Shown: positions 29,656 through 39,232 of the stretch, one piece after another
How the letters are laid out: every line of letters begins with the position of its first letter
How positions within the stretch are numbered: position 1 is the stretch's first letter
Source of the DNA: a virus
Length of the DNA: 53,916 bases
Direction: 5' to 3' (one strand)
Virus record (IMG/VR): IMGVR_UViG_3300035438_000711
Coordinates: 1 to 53,916 of that record
The notes under the pieces: generated by a model
Told to the model about the DNA's origin: nothing
Database searches by the model: none
What the model saw: the letters and a program-made list of their open reading frames with translations, nothing else
Position numbers and translations under genes: made by a program

Positions 29656-30666
29656 TCAAGCGGGGGCGATGCGAAGAAAAACAAACTTTTCTCCCAACGC
29701 TTTGTGGCATTTCTTCAAGGCTTCGTCGGTCGTTTCCGCTTCAATTTGGATGACTTCAACGTCAGACAAAATCCCGTGAGTGCACGCTGTCGAAGCGTGA
29801 GGGTGCCAGATGGTACAAACCCCGTCGCCTTCTGGAAATGAAGCGCACTCCCATTGAATATCCGTAATGAACTTTGAAATACCACCGGCGTACCTACCCG
29901 GCTTTGGGAAAATTGTGTTAAGCCCTCGGTCATTCCCATCGTTGTCCCTGTCGTAACCGTAGTGGAAACCGTAGTCACGAAGGGCTTCCGCAACCTCGCG
30001 GGGGCACCGCAGCCAGACAATTGGAGAGTCCTCTTTTGGCGGCCTCCAAAATTTCGCACCGTTGTCCCTGCCGTTTATGTCGGAGCGTCCCGCGTTCTGC
30101 CCAACCACAAACGGGTCGGGCGCATACGTGCGGAGCCGCCGACCAAAAAACGGCCCCATGTCCCAATCAATGTGGTTTCTGCTGCTCTGCCACAGTTGGC
30201 ACAAGTCGCGGATGCCGTCGCCATAAACAGCGTAAGCGTGCGTCCGTTGCGTGTTTGTGCATCGCACGATGCCGTCCGCAACTTTCACGGCGTCCTTCAT
30301 GTGCTGCCCGCCAAGCATGAGGCACTCCCAATCCGCCGGGACGTCAGCCACAAAACGGCGCAAAAACCCAGCAAATCCAGCCTGAAAAACGGCGTCATCT
30401 TCAAAGACAAGCAGGCTTTTTATTCCGTCCATTAGCGCCTGCTGCAAAACCTGAATGTGAGACTGCTGGCATCCGTATGCGCCGCCGCCAGACTTCCAGT
30501 AGTTTGGGCATGGGACAACACCTGACCCGCCGTCGATGGCGCTGAACACGGTCGGCTCTGCCATATCCCAGCCAGAGGCGCAAAGCGATTGGTGAAACGC
30601 CGCAAGCCTGTCGGCCCGGCGGCGCAGCGATATAACGACCACGCGGTCAAAAAGTTCGTCGCTCAT
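29656..30666 (-). CDS. GT25-family glycosyltransferase
   Basis: 336 residues from ATG at 30666, ATGA-coupled. [20 protein letters not shown] opens it (GT25 signature), [20 protein letters not shown] follows, and [10 protein letters not shown] is the metal-binding EDD. Residues 200-336 add a domain with [10 protein letters not shown] and [12 protein letters not shown] that is not part of the usual fold. It ends the run of three glycosyltransferases after the tail genes. Confidence 0.88.
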   Translation of the reverse strand: MSDELFDRVVVISLRRRADRLAAFHQSLCASGWDMAEPTVFSAIDGGSGVVPCPNYWKSGGGAYGCQQSHIQVLQQALMDGIKSLLVFEDDAVFQAGFAGFLRRFVADVPADWECLMLGGQHMKDAVKVADGIVRCTNTQRTHAYAVYGDGIRDLCQLWQSSRNHIDWDMGPFFGRRLRTYAPDPFVVGQNAGRSDINGRDNGAKFWRPPKEDSPIVWLRCPREVAEALRDYGFHYGYDRDNDGNDRGLNTIFPKPGRYAGGISKFITDIQWECASFPEGDGVCTIWHPHASTACTHGILSDVEVIQIEAETTDEALKKCHKALGEKFVFLRIAPA

Positions 30667-31289
30667 GTGTAGTCGGCGTAGTGCCCTACGCACGGCTCCC
30701 AATCTCCCGGAAATGGAATGCCCGGCCAACGGCGTCGCAGCGAGTCGTGGACAAGTGCTTTCGTCATCGCGTACGGCCAGACAAAACGGTGGAGAAACCA
30801 AGTATCCGAGCGGTACTGAAACGGTTTCTTCCTTGCTATCCACCACGCCACAAGGTGCTGAAAGTCGAATGGAAACGCCCCTCGCTTTGCCCCCCACATG
30901 CCGCCCTCAACCGGTACGGTGTGGTGCTGCTCGTGGTCGCGCATAACGTGAATATCTAGATCCGACGCCATCCACTGCAATACCGCTGCGGCTTCCCGTT
31001 CGCACACGACGCTGTCAATGTCGCGGCATAGCACGGCGTCGTATCTTGGGTCTCCAACAGACGCGAAACGCCACAGCAAATATTCAGCGCTCGTGTTGCG
31101 TTCGTGCTGCACAAGTTCCCAGCCGTGTTGACAGGCCGCAGTCAGGTAGGCTTGCGGCACGCTGTCGTCGTGGTGCAAAACGACCGGCACTCGCCCGTAC
31201 ACCTCCGCAATTGCCTTGGCGTTTGCGTTGATGCCGCCGCAGTAGCGGAGATTGTCACCCGCAAGAGAAAACGAGATCGCAATATTCAT
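30663..31289 (-). CDS. Glycosyltransferase-like protein
   Basis: 208 residues from ATG at 31289, ATGA-coupled. [20 protein letters not shown], then [17 protein letters not shown] with a DxD (DID) metal site, and [20 protein letters not shown]. This arrangement resembles GT-A enzymes that act on short glycans. Middle of three glycosyltransferases in tandem. Confidence 0.75.
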   Translation of the reverse strand: MNIAISFSLAGDNLRYCGGINANAKAIAEVYGRVPVVLHHDDSVPQAYLTAACQHGWELVQHERNTSAEYLLWRFASVGDPRYDAVLCRDIDSVVCEREAAAVLQWMASDLDIHVMRDHEQHHTVPVEGGMWGAKRGAFPFDFQHLVAWWIARKKPFQYRSDTWFLHRFVWPYAMTKALVHDSLRRRWPGIPFPGDWEPCVGHYADYT

Positions 31290-31942
31290 ACGCACCGTAA
31301 CGTATCGCTGCCGTATCCGCCCTGAACCGCGTGCCACTCAATCGGAGAATAAACGCACTCGTCAATTCCCATCATGCTTGCCGTAGACTGGTCAATCACG
31401 GCAAACTGCTCGACCCACACGTGATCCCACAAACGCAAAAGACCGTGCCTGTTGACCACGTAAGCGTGCATCTGCGTGCACCCACGCTGTAGGTTCACCA
31501 GTTTTCCGACACGCTTCGGCGCAGTTCGGTTCCAGCCGCCGAGCCACAGCGCTAGCCAATCGGGGAAGTCGTTGTTGATCTCCTCTAAGAACTCGTTGAA
31601 TCCTGCGTAGAAATGTTCTGTGAACTCGGCGTCGTCCTCAAGGATCAGCGCGGCCGACCAGTTGGGGTCGTTCCACAAGCGGTGATAAATGTCCCGGTGT
31701 GACTCGCCAGCCGCGTAATAGCCAGCCGTGTACGGCCACGACGGCGGAACCATTGCTGATCCGATTGACCAGTGCCCGGCTATAGATCGAGTTGCACGCG
31801 GCTCTGAAACAAACTCAATCGCAAGTTCTTCCGCGAGCACGCCACGACTTTGCGCGGTGCTCAATTGCCGCTTGATGTTCTCGCGTCTGTCGGCACGGTG
31901 CGACAGCGAGACGCAGTAAATTTTGTCTACCGCGATAGCCAT
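31286..31942 (-). CDS. GT25-family glycosyltransferase
   Basis: 218 residues. VDKIYCVSLSHRADRRENIK is the GT25 opening, GESHRDIYHRLWND the mid helix and ALILEDDAEFTEHF the metal-binding EDD. Overlaps the preceding gene by 16 bases. Likely transfers hexose to lipopolysaccharide-type acceptor, phage protein or modified base. Confidence 0.88.
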   Translation of the reverse strand: MAIAVDKIYCVSLSHRADRRENIKRQLSTAQSRGVLAEELAIEFVSEPRATRSIAGHWSIGSAMVPPSWPYTAGYYAAGESHRDIYHRLWNDPNWSAALILEDDAEFTEHFYAGFNEFLEEINNDFPDWLALWLGGWNRTAPKRVGKLVNLQRGCTQMHAYVVNRHGLLRLWDHVWVEQFAVIDQSTASMMGIDECVYSPIEWHAVQGGYGSDTLRCV

Positions 31943-32460
31943 GCTTTTCGGGCGTTTGAAATCGCTCTCCTCACAAGCACCCTACCGGCAACGTCAAGGA
32001 ACGGCAGTTTTCGCTTCGTCGCTTCCTCGCGCAGCCAGCCCACGATCTCGTCTAGGTGGGCCTCGCACCAGCCGGGTTCGCGGGCTTCCTCAATATCCAT
32101 GCGTTTCGCGCGGGCGTTACAGGAACAGTTGGGCGTGGCGACGATGCCGATACGCTTCAGGAGTTTCTTGAGTTCCGCGCCGGGGCCGTGGGTTGGTGCT
32201 GGCGGCTTTGCCTGTGTCTGCGCCATTGCCATTGCCCTTGCCCTTGCCCTTGCCTGCGGCTTTGCCTGTGGCTGCGGCATTGCCCTTGCCTGCGGCTTCA
32301 CAAATCCCGGCTTTGGCACTCTCGGGTAGGCCGGGTGGTCAACGTCTACGGTGATCGTGTCTCCGTTTACGCTGACGATGCAGTCCCGAACTTCGTCCAA
32401 CGCGTAGCCGCGTTGGTAGCAGCGACTCGTAAAATCATTTATGCGGCCGGTAATAGTCAT
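31927..32460 (-). CDS. Low-complexity linker protein with conserved C-terminal domain
   Basis: 177 residues, ATGA-coupled to the Cys-rich protein. Residues 1-50 are a small strand-helix domain; 52-90 are repeats built of Ala, Gln, Arg, Pro and Lys (QARARARAMAMAQTQAKP); residues 95-177 hold CSCNARAKRMD, WCEAHLDEIVGWLREEATKR and GRVLVRRAISNARK. The C-terminal domain recurs, in my recollection, in phage glycosyltransferase-containing proteins, but its role is unknown. Cys and His positions may bind metal. Confidence 0.65.
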   Translation of the reverse strand: MTITGRINDFTSRCYQRGYALDEVRDCIVSVNGDTITVDVDHPAYPRVPKPGFVKPQARAMPQPQAKPQARARARAMAMAQTQAKPPAPTHGPGAELKKLLKRIGIVATPNCSCNARAKRMDIEEAREPGWCEAHLDEIVGWLREEATKRKLPFLDVAGRVLVRRAISNARKAWLSR

Positions 32461-33566
32461 GGGAAAGTGTTCGGGCAACAGGCAGAAAGATAGTAAACAA
32501 CGCTACCGCCAACTGGCTGCCCAGTGATGATGTGTTTGGTGCAATTGTTGAAACCCATGGAATCCTTGGCTTCTTGTGCATCGGCCTCATTGCAGAAAAT
32601 GTCGTAGTCTATGCAGAATTCGGTTTCCGGATCGCACTCGCTGCAAATGTCTGCTGGCACACACTGAGATGGGAAAAAATTATCTAACGTCCCGCCGTTC
32701 CCCAAGTGCATGCCTAAATCATAGACGCAAAAGCACCCTGGTGCGCAATCCTCGTCGCTGTCGCACGGAGAGTACCTTGGCTCATTCGGCAGATGGCTGT
32801 TGTTGAAGCATCCAACATAAGGCGCGGGTTTGCAGTTGCCGCAGTTGTCGCACTCGCACCCTTCGGGACACGGGTTCTCGCCGTCACAAGGGCCGGAGCA
32901 TGGCGACGAGACGCACTCCCCATCCACACACTCGCAGCCTTCGGGGCACGGGTTCTCCTCGTCGCAGGGGCCGCAGCAAATCTGCTCGCAAGTCTGGCCG
33001 GAATAAAACGTGCCGCCAAGAGCATCGCACGCCGCCTGCGTGGAGTTAGCCACGCAATATCCCGGAACAGGAGCCCCGATGACATCACCCTCGCACGTTC
33101 CTATAGGAACATCGCCGGAGATGACGCAGAAACGTTCGCCTAAAACATTTTCCTCACAACTTTGCCCTAGTTCTTCTGGGCATCCATCAGCACCAAACGA
33201 GCCGGGAGCGCACGGTCCTGCGATTACTCTGCAAGGTTCTTTTGGAGGGACGCAGCACGCTCCAGTCTCTTGCACGCACTCACCATCCACGCACTCGCAG
33301 CCTTCGGGGCACGGGGTTTCGCCGTCGCACGGGCCGGAGCAAGAATCAGAACTGCTCGATGAACTGCTGCCCGACGAATCAGAACTGCTCGACGAACTAG
33401 AACTGCTCGACGAACTAGAACTGCTCGACGAACTAGAACTGCTCGACGAACTAGAACTGCTCGACGAACTAGAACTGCTCGACGAACTAGAACAACAGCA
33501 GTTGCGATTCATAGCAACTGAGCCGTCTTCAAAAAGCAGTTTCCCGTCTAGGAAATAAATGCTCAT
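32457..33566 (-). CDS. Cys-rich surface protein with poly-serine stalk
   Basis: 369 residues. After a short start (MSIYFLDGKLLFEDGSVAMN) comes RNCCC and a run of about 60 residues that is nearly all Ser. Then repeats of the form CSGPCDGENPCPEGCECVDG (four related copies, residues about 80-250) resemble small disulfide knots, followed by a further Cys-rich C-terminus. An 18-bp tandem repeat (33382-33489) encodes part of the Ser run. Such proteins would need oxidising conditions and suit a tail-tip or surface role; Ser may carry glycans added by the adjacent glycosyltransferases. Function is inferred. Confidence 0.75.
   Translation of the reverse strand: MSIYFLDGKLLFEDGSVAMNRNCCCSSSSSSSSSSSSSSSSSSSSSSSSSSSSSSSSSSSSSDSSGSSSSSSSDSCSGPCDGETPCPEGCECVDGECVQETGACCVPPKEPCRVIAGPCAPGSFGADGCPEELGQSCEENVLGERFCVISGDVPIGTCEGDVIGAPVPGYCVANSTQAACDALGGTFYSGQTCEQICCGPCDEENPCPEGCECVDGECVSSPCSGPCDGENPCPEGCECDNCGNCKPAPYVGCFNNSHLPNEPRYSPCDSDEDCAPGCFCVYDLGMHLGNGGTLDNFFPSQCVPADICSECDPETEFCIDYDIFCNEADAQEAKDSMGFNNCTKHIITGQPVGGSVVYYLSACCPNTFP
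33382..33489. repeat. Six perfect 18-bp tandem repeats in the poly-Ser region
   Basis: Unit GAACTGCTCGACGAACTA on the plus strand, six copies end to end, with degenerate copies on both sides. Minus-strand reading gives six Ser per unit using mixed AGT, TCG, AGC and TCT codons. Copy-number change would keep the frame. Confidence 0.95.
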
Positions 33567-33569
33567 TGG

Positions 33570-34178
33570 CTAATGGCATTCCGTCCCGTCAAGGGTTATC
33601 TCGTCAGCCGGTGCTACGTCCTTGAACACCCAGACGTTCTCGCACTCAAAGACAATGCTTGTCGCGTCAATTCTTGCGTTAGTGATAACTGTCACAGGGC
33701 TCATGCTAAGCCACTTCATGCACCCAGCGACGTTTGCCAAAACCTGACACCCTCCGCCCGGCTGAATTGACGCATCGCTTGACCCCAAGTCGATGCCGTC
33801 TTCCGTGATTTCTCTTGCTGGCAGCGAGTAGTTGCAGCCCGCTTTGTTGTGCGTAACGTACGACCACGCCGTGCCGTCGCGCGCAATCGCTACCTTTCTT
33901 TCCTCTACAAAGTCTGACTCCCTTACGTCAGCAATGCCGTTAAAGGCAGTGAGTTCTCGGAACGACGTTCCGTAAGGGACATATACGCTTTTCGTCCCGC
34001 CTAGCGGCCAAGTCCCTTGAATAACACCAAAGCGGATTTGTTTCTTAACTTGCTCGGCTGGCTTTTCAAAGTTCAGCGGTGCCCCACCCGCTGGCGTCAG
34101 TTCAAGCGTCCGCACCACGCCCGCAATGCGGTCGGCACTTTCCCGCGTGAACTGTACGGCGTCGCGTGGCGTTGTCAT
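33570..34178 (-). CDS. Putative distal tail protein
   Basis: 202 residues from ATG at 34178, ATGA-coupled. Strand-rich; LTPAGGAPLNFEKPAEQVKK, GTKSVYVPYGTSFRELTAFN and HNKAGCNYSLPAREITEDGI are visible segments. Position after the tape measure and before the Cys-rich protein suggests a baseplate or tail-tip component. No family recognised. Confidence 0.7.
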   Translation of the reverse strand: MTTPRDAVQFTRESADRIAGVVRTLELTPAGGAPLNFEKPAEQVKKQIRFGVIQGTWPLGGTKSVYVPYGTSFRELTAFNGIADVRESDFVEERKVAIARDGTAWSYVTHNKAGCNYSLPAREITEDGIDLGSSDASIQPGGGCQVLANVAGCMKWLSMSPVTVITNARIDATSIVFECENVWVFKDVAPADEITLDGTECH

Positions 34179-35086
34179 GTCGGCGCGGTTCCAAATACTG
34201 CAAGGAACGCCGCCTCGGGATTCACGCGGCGCTGCAAGATCGCGGGCTGGCCGCCCGTCTGCGCTCCGCTGCCGTTGAGGCCCACGGGATTCGGGCTGGC
34301 AATCCACTCGGAGTTGTTGAAATCGAACACCATCGCACGGCGTTTCTGCCCGCCGTCAAGAAAGTTCCATCCAACGTCGGGCAGTTGCAACTGGTGCCCG
34401 CTCTGGCGGAAAACAATCGTGGCGGTGGCGCTCCAGTAGGAAACCTCGGAAGCGCCGTAAACCTCAGTGACGCGGTTCGCGGTGATCCCCGCCACCCGCA
34501 GCGTGCCGGGGCCGCAGCCGAGATACGTGTCGCTGTTCACGAAGTTGTTGACGGCGAACCAACTGGACGGCAACGCGGCGAAGTTCTTTTGCACCGTCGC
34601 CCGCACCAACGATTCCTGCGTCATCAACCCGGGGAAATAATCGTAGGCAGAGTTCGTCAGTGGGTTTTTAGTGCCGTTGCCCGCGCCTGATTCGCCGTAG
34701 TGGAAGAGCGCGGGGTAGTCGCCCGCCGACGCCTCAAAGTTCCACACAACGGCACGATCCACCGGCGAGAGAAGTTCGTTCGGAAGAACAACGCCGTACT
34801 CGACCGCGACCTCGACGTGATACGGCGAGCCTTCGAAACCCTCGTTGATGTAAACCTTTCGGCTTTTCCACGCAGGGAGCGAAGGGTATGACAATCCAAA
34901 CAACTGAACAAACCCGTCCACGACCGGCACCCCCAGCGCCGCCGCAATGATTTCGGTTTCGTCGGGCCGCGTCGTCGTCAACGTGTCGTCGCTCAGAACA
35001 ACGACAAACCGCCGCTTGACGATAGCGGGCTTGCCCACCTCGCGCTCGTACGTCCGCGCCAGTTCTTTGCTGGAAACAATTGCCAT
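34175..35086 (-). CDS. Putative distal tail protein
   Basis: 303 residues. It overlaps the tape measure stop by one base. Mixed alpha/beta with LPSSWFAVNNFVNSDTYLGC and ATIVFRQSGHQLQLPDVGWN. The place directly after the tape measure is where phages with siphovirus tails keep their distal tail (Dit-like) protein, but sequence support is lacking. Ser/Gly-rich end. Confidence 0.7.
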   Translation of the reverse strand: MAIVSSKELARTYEREVGKPAIVKRRFVVVLSDDTLTTTRPDETEIIAAALGVPVVDGFVQLFGLSYPSLPAWKSRKVYINEGFEGSPYHVEVAVEYGVVLPNELLSPVDRAVVWNFEASAGDYPALFHYGESGAGNGTKNPLTNSAYDYFPGLMTQESLVRATVQKNFAALPSSWFAVNNFVNSDTYLGCGPGTLRVAGITANRVTEVYGASEVSYWSATATIVFRQSGHQLQLPDVGWNFLDGGQKRRAMVFDFNNSEWIASPNPVGLNGSGAQTGGQPAILQRRVNPEAAFLAVFGTAPT

Positions 35087-38000
35087 CAGCCAAACCCTCC
35101 GAGCCGTGCCGCACCGACGATCGCCACCGGCTGATTGAAGTAATTCGACGCAGCCCCGGCGAGGCCAAGGGCGATCTGGTTCAGCAGTTTCGTTTGAATC
35201 CGCGCCTCGATCAGTTCGGGGTCTTGGGCACTCGCGGCGAGGTCAAGCACAAGGGCGGCACCCTCGGCGGTGCGAACGTCGGTCGTCTTTACCGTCGCGG
35301 AGCCGAGTGTGTTGAGTTGCCGGACCCGCTCTTGCTGCCGCGCGAACTCCGCTTCCTCGGCCTTGCGGCGTTCCTCCGCGATGCGGGCCTGCTCTTGGGC
35401 CACGGCCTGCTGCTGGGCTTCTTGGGCCTTTGCGGCTTCTTCCTGCTGCTTCTCAAACGCCTTCTGATATTCCTCGCGTTGCTTCGCGGCACCACTGGCA
35501 ATGTCCTGCTCTTTGGCCTGCACTTGGTCAAGTTGCTGTAGCCGCGTCAGCGCCGCCCGTTGGGCCTCGTCGTCGCCCGCTGCCCTCGCAGCCGCCGCTG
35601 CTTCTTGGGCGCGAGCAATCTCGGCTTCAATCGCCACAAGGTTTTCCCCAGCCTTGATCCGCTCTTGATCGCCACCCACCTGTTGCATCGCAATAAGGTT
35701 GTTTACCAACTCTTGCTGCTGGAGTTGTTTCTTGTCGGCATCGTCTCGGGCCTTTTGGGCGTCAGCAATGATTTTCTTTTCGCCTTCGATCCGCTTGTCA
35801 AACAACGCTTGCTGCCTCGCCACCTCGGCGTCAAAAGCCGGTTTGGTCAAGATGCCTGCCTCTGCCTGCGACTGCGCGGCCTTGATGCCGTCTTGCAGTT
35901 GTGCGGCAGCGTCGAACCCGGCCTGCCCAAACTCTGCGGACTTTTCAATCGCGGTGTCGATAGCCTTGTTGGCACCTTCAAACGCTTGCTCGAACCCTTG
36001 CCCGAATCCCTGCTCCAACGCCTGCTGCTGTTCTTCAAGGTTTGCCCGCAGCGTGTCGAGTTGTTCAAGGCGAGCCTGTGCATCCGTGCCGCCTTGTTCG
36101 GCGATCCTTGCCCGCTCACGCTCGACGGCGGCAAGGTCGTCGGTCACCTTGCTGGCAGCGTCGCTCGTCTTGAGCAACCCGTCGATGCGGGCCGTGTCTT
36201 GGTCGGCTTGCTTCGCAGCCGCCTCGTTCGCAGCAGTGCGTTCCGTAGTCTCCTGCTGGATCAACCGATTGACTGTTTCCTGCGCTGCCTTGATCCGTGC
36301 AATCTCTTGCGCGGTCATGTTCAGCGGGTCAATGACACTCGCCGTCGCTGCCTCAAAGCCACGCATCGCCTCGGTGACGGCACTGCCTTGATCGACCACG
36401 CCGCCGAAGAAATTGTCGAACTGCTCCCGCGTCTTTTCAATGTTCGTTTCGATCTGAAACTGCGGGCTGCGTTCCCGTTCAATCCGCTCGCGGAGAGTCT
36501 GCACAAACTGCGAGCCAGCGCCGTTGCCCGCCTCCGCAGCCGCGTTGGACGCACCGCCAAAGGCAGCGGCCACGGCTTCGGTAGCGTTCTTTTTCGCGGC
36601 CTCTAGTTCCGCCTTGTTCCTTTCCAGCGCTTCGTTGCCAGCGTTCGCCAAGTCTTTTCCGGCTTGCTGCAAATCAGAGTCCACCCACGACCCCAGCCCT
36701 TCAAGCACCTTGCCCAAACCGATCAGCAAGTTGTTTCCGACAACTTCAAAGATATTGAAAACGTACCGCAGCCCCTCGCTGACGCCGACGAGGATGTTTC
36801 CGACGAAACGAAAAACGTCGCCCGCGTCTGACAGGATGGACGTGAACCCGTCGAAGTCCGCGAACACTTTGTCGAACACGCCAGCAAACACTTCCGCACC
36901 GTTGAGCAGCACGTCGGCGATTGTGTTGGCGATTCCTTGCCCGCCTTCGCCGCCGTTGAAGTCTTCGATGAACTTCAAGAACTCGTCCGCAACAGCGGCG
37001 ACCGCCGGTGCCAGTTGCCCAATCACGCGACCGACAATTCCTTGCACCGTCGCGGACACAAGATCGAAACGGTCATTCATTTCGGCAATGTTGGCAATGA
37101 GCGACTCGGGCACAATCGCACCAAGTCGCTCGGCCCGTGCTGTCAGTTCGTCAATGCTTGTCGCACCCTCTCGGAACAGCGGGGCAAGCGCGGCCCCCTG
37201 CTTCCCAAACAGCGACACAGCAGCCGCAGCACGATCTGCTGCCGTCGGCAGTTGTGAGATGGCATTGCTAATCGCACCGAACTGCTCCTCCGGTGCGAGG
37301 CTTCGCAGTTCCGCAACAGACAGGTTGATGCCACGCAGCGATTTGTCGAGTGCATCGCCGGGCGTAGCCTTTCCAATGTTTACGGCCAACTTCTGAATCG
37401 CTGACCCAAACTGCTCGGTGTCCACACCGGCCAACTTCGCCGCGAGCGAATACCCTTGAAGGGCTTCGACGCCAACGCCTGTCCGTGCGGAAAAGTCGTT
37501 GAGCGTATCAAGCGATGTGTTCACGCTTGTCACAAGGCTTGTGACTTGATTCGTCGCGCTGGTGAACGCGTTGCCAATAAGTTGAAAGCCGCTCACAAGC
37601 ACTCGGCCAACTTCAATCGTCGCAAGGATGCCAACGTTGCGATTCAGCCGGTCAATGTTCTTGTCGGCCCCGGCCGCGGACTTGCCAACTTCGTCAAGGT
37701 CTTTGCGTGCCCGTGCGGCTGCCTTGTTGAACTGTTCCTGCGAAAGCCTGCCGCCATCAAGATGCTTCCTCAACTCCTGCATCTGCTGGTCGTAGCGTTC
37801 TTGCGGCCCAAGGTTCGCCTGAATGATCCGCGATGCAGCGGCTAGTGCGTCGGCACGTTCCCGCTCTGCCTTCGCCGCTGCGGCGTTCGCGCCGCTGGCC
37901 TCGGCTGTAGCGCGGCTGAACGTCTCCTCCGAAATAGCACCTTGGTCGAGCAAGGTTGTCAGCCTTGCCATCTCAGTGGCACGCTGCTCCTCCGCAGTTG

Positions 38001-38925
38001 CGTATCGCTCGGTGATCCGCAACCCTTCATCAACCACACGCTGCCGTGCCGCCTCGGCTGCGGCTGCTGCGGCGTTTGCCCCGGTAACGTCAGCCACCGC
38101 ACGCGAGTGCGTTTCCTCGCTGATGGTCGCCTTGGCAAGCCGGTCGTCGAGGTCAGCCAAAATCGTCGCCCGCTTCTCGGCGTCGGTCTGGTACTTGGCG
38201 GTGATAACGTCCGACTGTGCTTGTGCCTGCCTGTCTTCTGCGGCTCTTTTTTCTTGGGCAGCGGCGGCTTCCTCGACGGCCCGCGTGAACTCGATGTTCG
38301 CCTCGCTCGACGCTGCAAAGGCCCGGTTGTACGTCTCTTGGGAAATGGCCCCCTCGGCGACGAGCCGGTTGATCTTCTCCAGTTCAAGAGCGCGTTTTTC
38401 CTCGGCCGTCGCGTACTGCTGCGTGACCCGTTCGCCCTCGGCAAGGACTGCCGCCCGTCCCCGCTCGGCTTCCAGTGCCGCAGCGTTCGCCCCGCTCGCC
38501 TCTGCCGTTGCACGGTTGTACGTGTCTTGGTCAATCGCGTTGAGTTTGAGCAGCCGCGAAAGATTCTCCAACTCAATGGCACGCTTTTGCTCGGCGGTGC
38601 GATTCGCCTCCGTGACCCGTATGCCTTCGCCGAACGCGGTCGCAACGTCCTTCGCCTCTTTCGTCAGCCGGGCAAACGACTCCGCGTATGCGTTGGCGTC
38701 TTTGGTGTTTCGGAACTGCTCGGCTAGGGCGGCGAACCGATCCGCAAAACCTTGCTGGGCATTCGCCGCCGCCGCACTGGCAGCGGTGAACGGGGCAAAA
38801 ACAGACGTAGCCTTTTCCGCCTGCTTGCCGATGCTGGCAAGTGCCTTGTCAACAGGCGTGAGGCTCTTAGCGAGGCTTGACGCATCGCCCGTCACCTTCA
38901 ACGCTAGTCCAAGAATGTTCGCCAT
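35086..38925 (-). CDS. Tape measure protein
   Basis: 1279 residues from ATG at 38925 (a GTG at 38928 is adjacent). Residues about 100-430 hold five related repeats of 50-75 residues of the form AEEKRALELEKINRL, GAISQETYNRA, SGANAA. A hydrophobic region (about 440-760: AGVDTEQFGSAIQKLAVNIG, SLFGKQGAALAPLF, FRFVGNILVGVSEGLRYVFN) has the phage tape-measure features, then a long Gln/Glu/Arg coiled coil fills 800-1250. By the usual 0.15 nm per residue, the tail would be near 190 nm. It guides tail length and may help DNA entry. Confidence 0.93.
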   Translation of the reverse strand: MANILGLALKVTGDASSLAKSLTPVDKALASIGKQAEKATSVFAPFTAASAAAANAQQGFADRFAALAEQFRNTKDANAYAESFARLTKEAKDVATAFGEGIRVTEANRTAEQKRAIELENLSRLLKLNAIDQDTYNRATAEASGANAAALEAERGRAAVLAEGERVTQQYATAEEKRALELEKINRLVAEGAISQETYNRAFAASSEANIEFTRAVEEAAAAQEKRAAEDRQAQAQSDVITAKYQTDAEKRATILADLDDRLAKATISEETHSRAVADVTGANAAAAAAEAARQRVVDEGLRITERYATAEEQRATEMARLTTLLDQGAISEETFSRATAEASGANAAAAKAERERADALAAASRIIQANLGPQERYDQQMQELRKHLDGGRLSQEQFNKAAARARKDLDEVGKSAAGADKNIDRLNRNVGILATIEVGRVLVSGFQLIGNAFTSATNQVTSLVTSVNTSLDTLNDFSARTGVGVEALQGYSLAAKLAGVDTEQFGSAIQKLAVNIGKATPGDALDKSLRGINLSVAELRSLAPEEQFGAISNAISQLPTAADRAAAAVSLFGKQGAALAPLFREGATSIDELTARAERLGAIVPESLIANIAEMNDRFDLVSATVQGIVGRVIGQLAPAVAAVADEFLKFIEDFNGGEGGQGIANTIADVLLNGAEVFAGVFDKVFADFDGFTSILSDAGDVFRFVGNILVGVSEGLRYVFNIFEVVGNNLLIGLGKVLEGLGSWVDSDLQQAGKDLANAGNEALERNKAELEAAKKNATEAVAAAFGGASNAAAEAGNGAGSQFVQTLRERIERERSPQFQIETNIEKTREQFDNFFGGVVDQGSAVTEAMRGFEAATASVIDPLNMTAQEIARIKAAQETVNRLIQQETTERTAANEAAAKQADQDTARIDGLLKTSDAASKVTDDLAAVERERARIAEQGGTDAQARLEQLDTLRANLEEQQQALEQGFGQGFEQAFEGANKAIDTAIEKSAEFGQAGFDAAAQLQDGIKAAQSQAEAGILTKPAFDAEVARQQALFDKRIEGEKKIIADAQKARDDADKKQLQQQELVNNLIAMQQVGGDQERIKAGENLVAIEAEIARAQEAAAAARAAGDDEAQRAALTRLQQLDQVQAKEQDIASGAAKQREEYQKAFEKQQEEAAKAQEAQQQAVAQEQARIAEERRKAEEAEFARQQERVRQLNTLGSATVKTTDVRTAEGAALVLDLAASAQDPELIEARIQTKLLNQIALGLAGAASNYFNQPVAIVGAARLGGFG

Positions 38926-39230
38926 CACTCAAGCCCCAACTGTTTTTTCAAATCTAAAAGAACGTCGCGGGCCTGTGCTTGGTGCTGCGGCGGTTTTTCA
39001 AGCGGGATAAAGTCTTCGGCCTTCGGACACTTGCCCCGTGGCGAGTGTGGTGCCAGCAGGGCGCTGACAATCAATCCCGTCTCTGCCCATGAATCTCCAA
39101 GTGCTTCGTAGTACCGCGTGTATGCCATCCACTCGGTGAACTCCTGCGAGTCCATCCGAGCCATCAATTCCTTCACCGTCATCTTCAGGTGACCCGCAAG
39201 GCGGAAGGCAAACCTCCGCGTGTGGGACAC
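38925..39230 (-). CDS. Tail assembly chaperone, T-like part (frameshift product)
   Basis: 101 residues counted from a GTG at 39230, but probably made mainly as the C-terminal part of a -1 frameshift fusion from 39577 (217 residues in all). LAGHLKMTVKELMARMDSQE, FTEWMAYTRYYEALGDSW is the DUF4035/minor tail T pattern of lambda-like assembly chaperones. Stop overlaps the tape measure start. Confidence 0.85.
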   Translation of the reverse strand: MSHTRRFAFRLAGHLKMTVKELMARMDSQEFTEWMAYTRYYEALGDSWAETGLIVSALLAPHSPRGKCPKAEDFIPLEKPPQHQAQARDVLLDLKKQLGLE

Positions 39231-39232
39231 GT

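Noticed and set aside
31927-32460. QARARARA segment as a nuclear-localisation or cell-penetrating signal
   Set aside because: It is a low-complexity linker encoded by simple GC-rich repeats (near 32220-32300); nothing else supports such a role.
35560-39010. Several long plus-strand frames opposite the tape measure gene
   Set aside because: They mirror the repetitive coiled-coil coding sequence on the other strand; Ser/Ala-rich without motifs.
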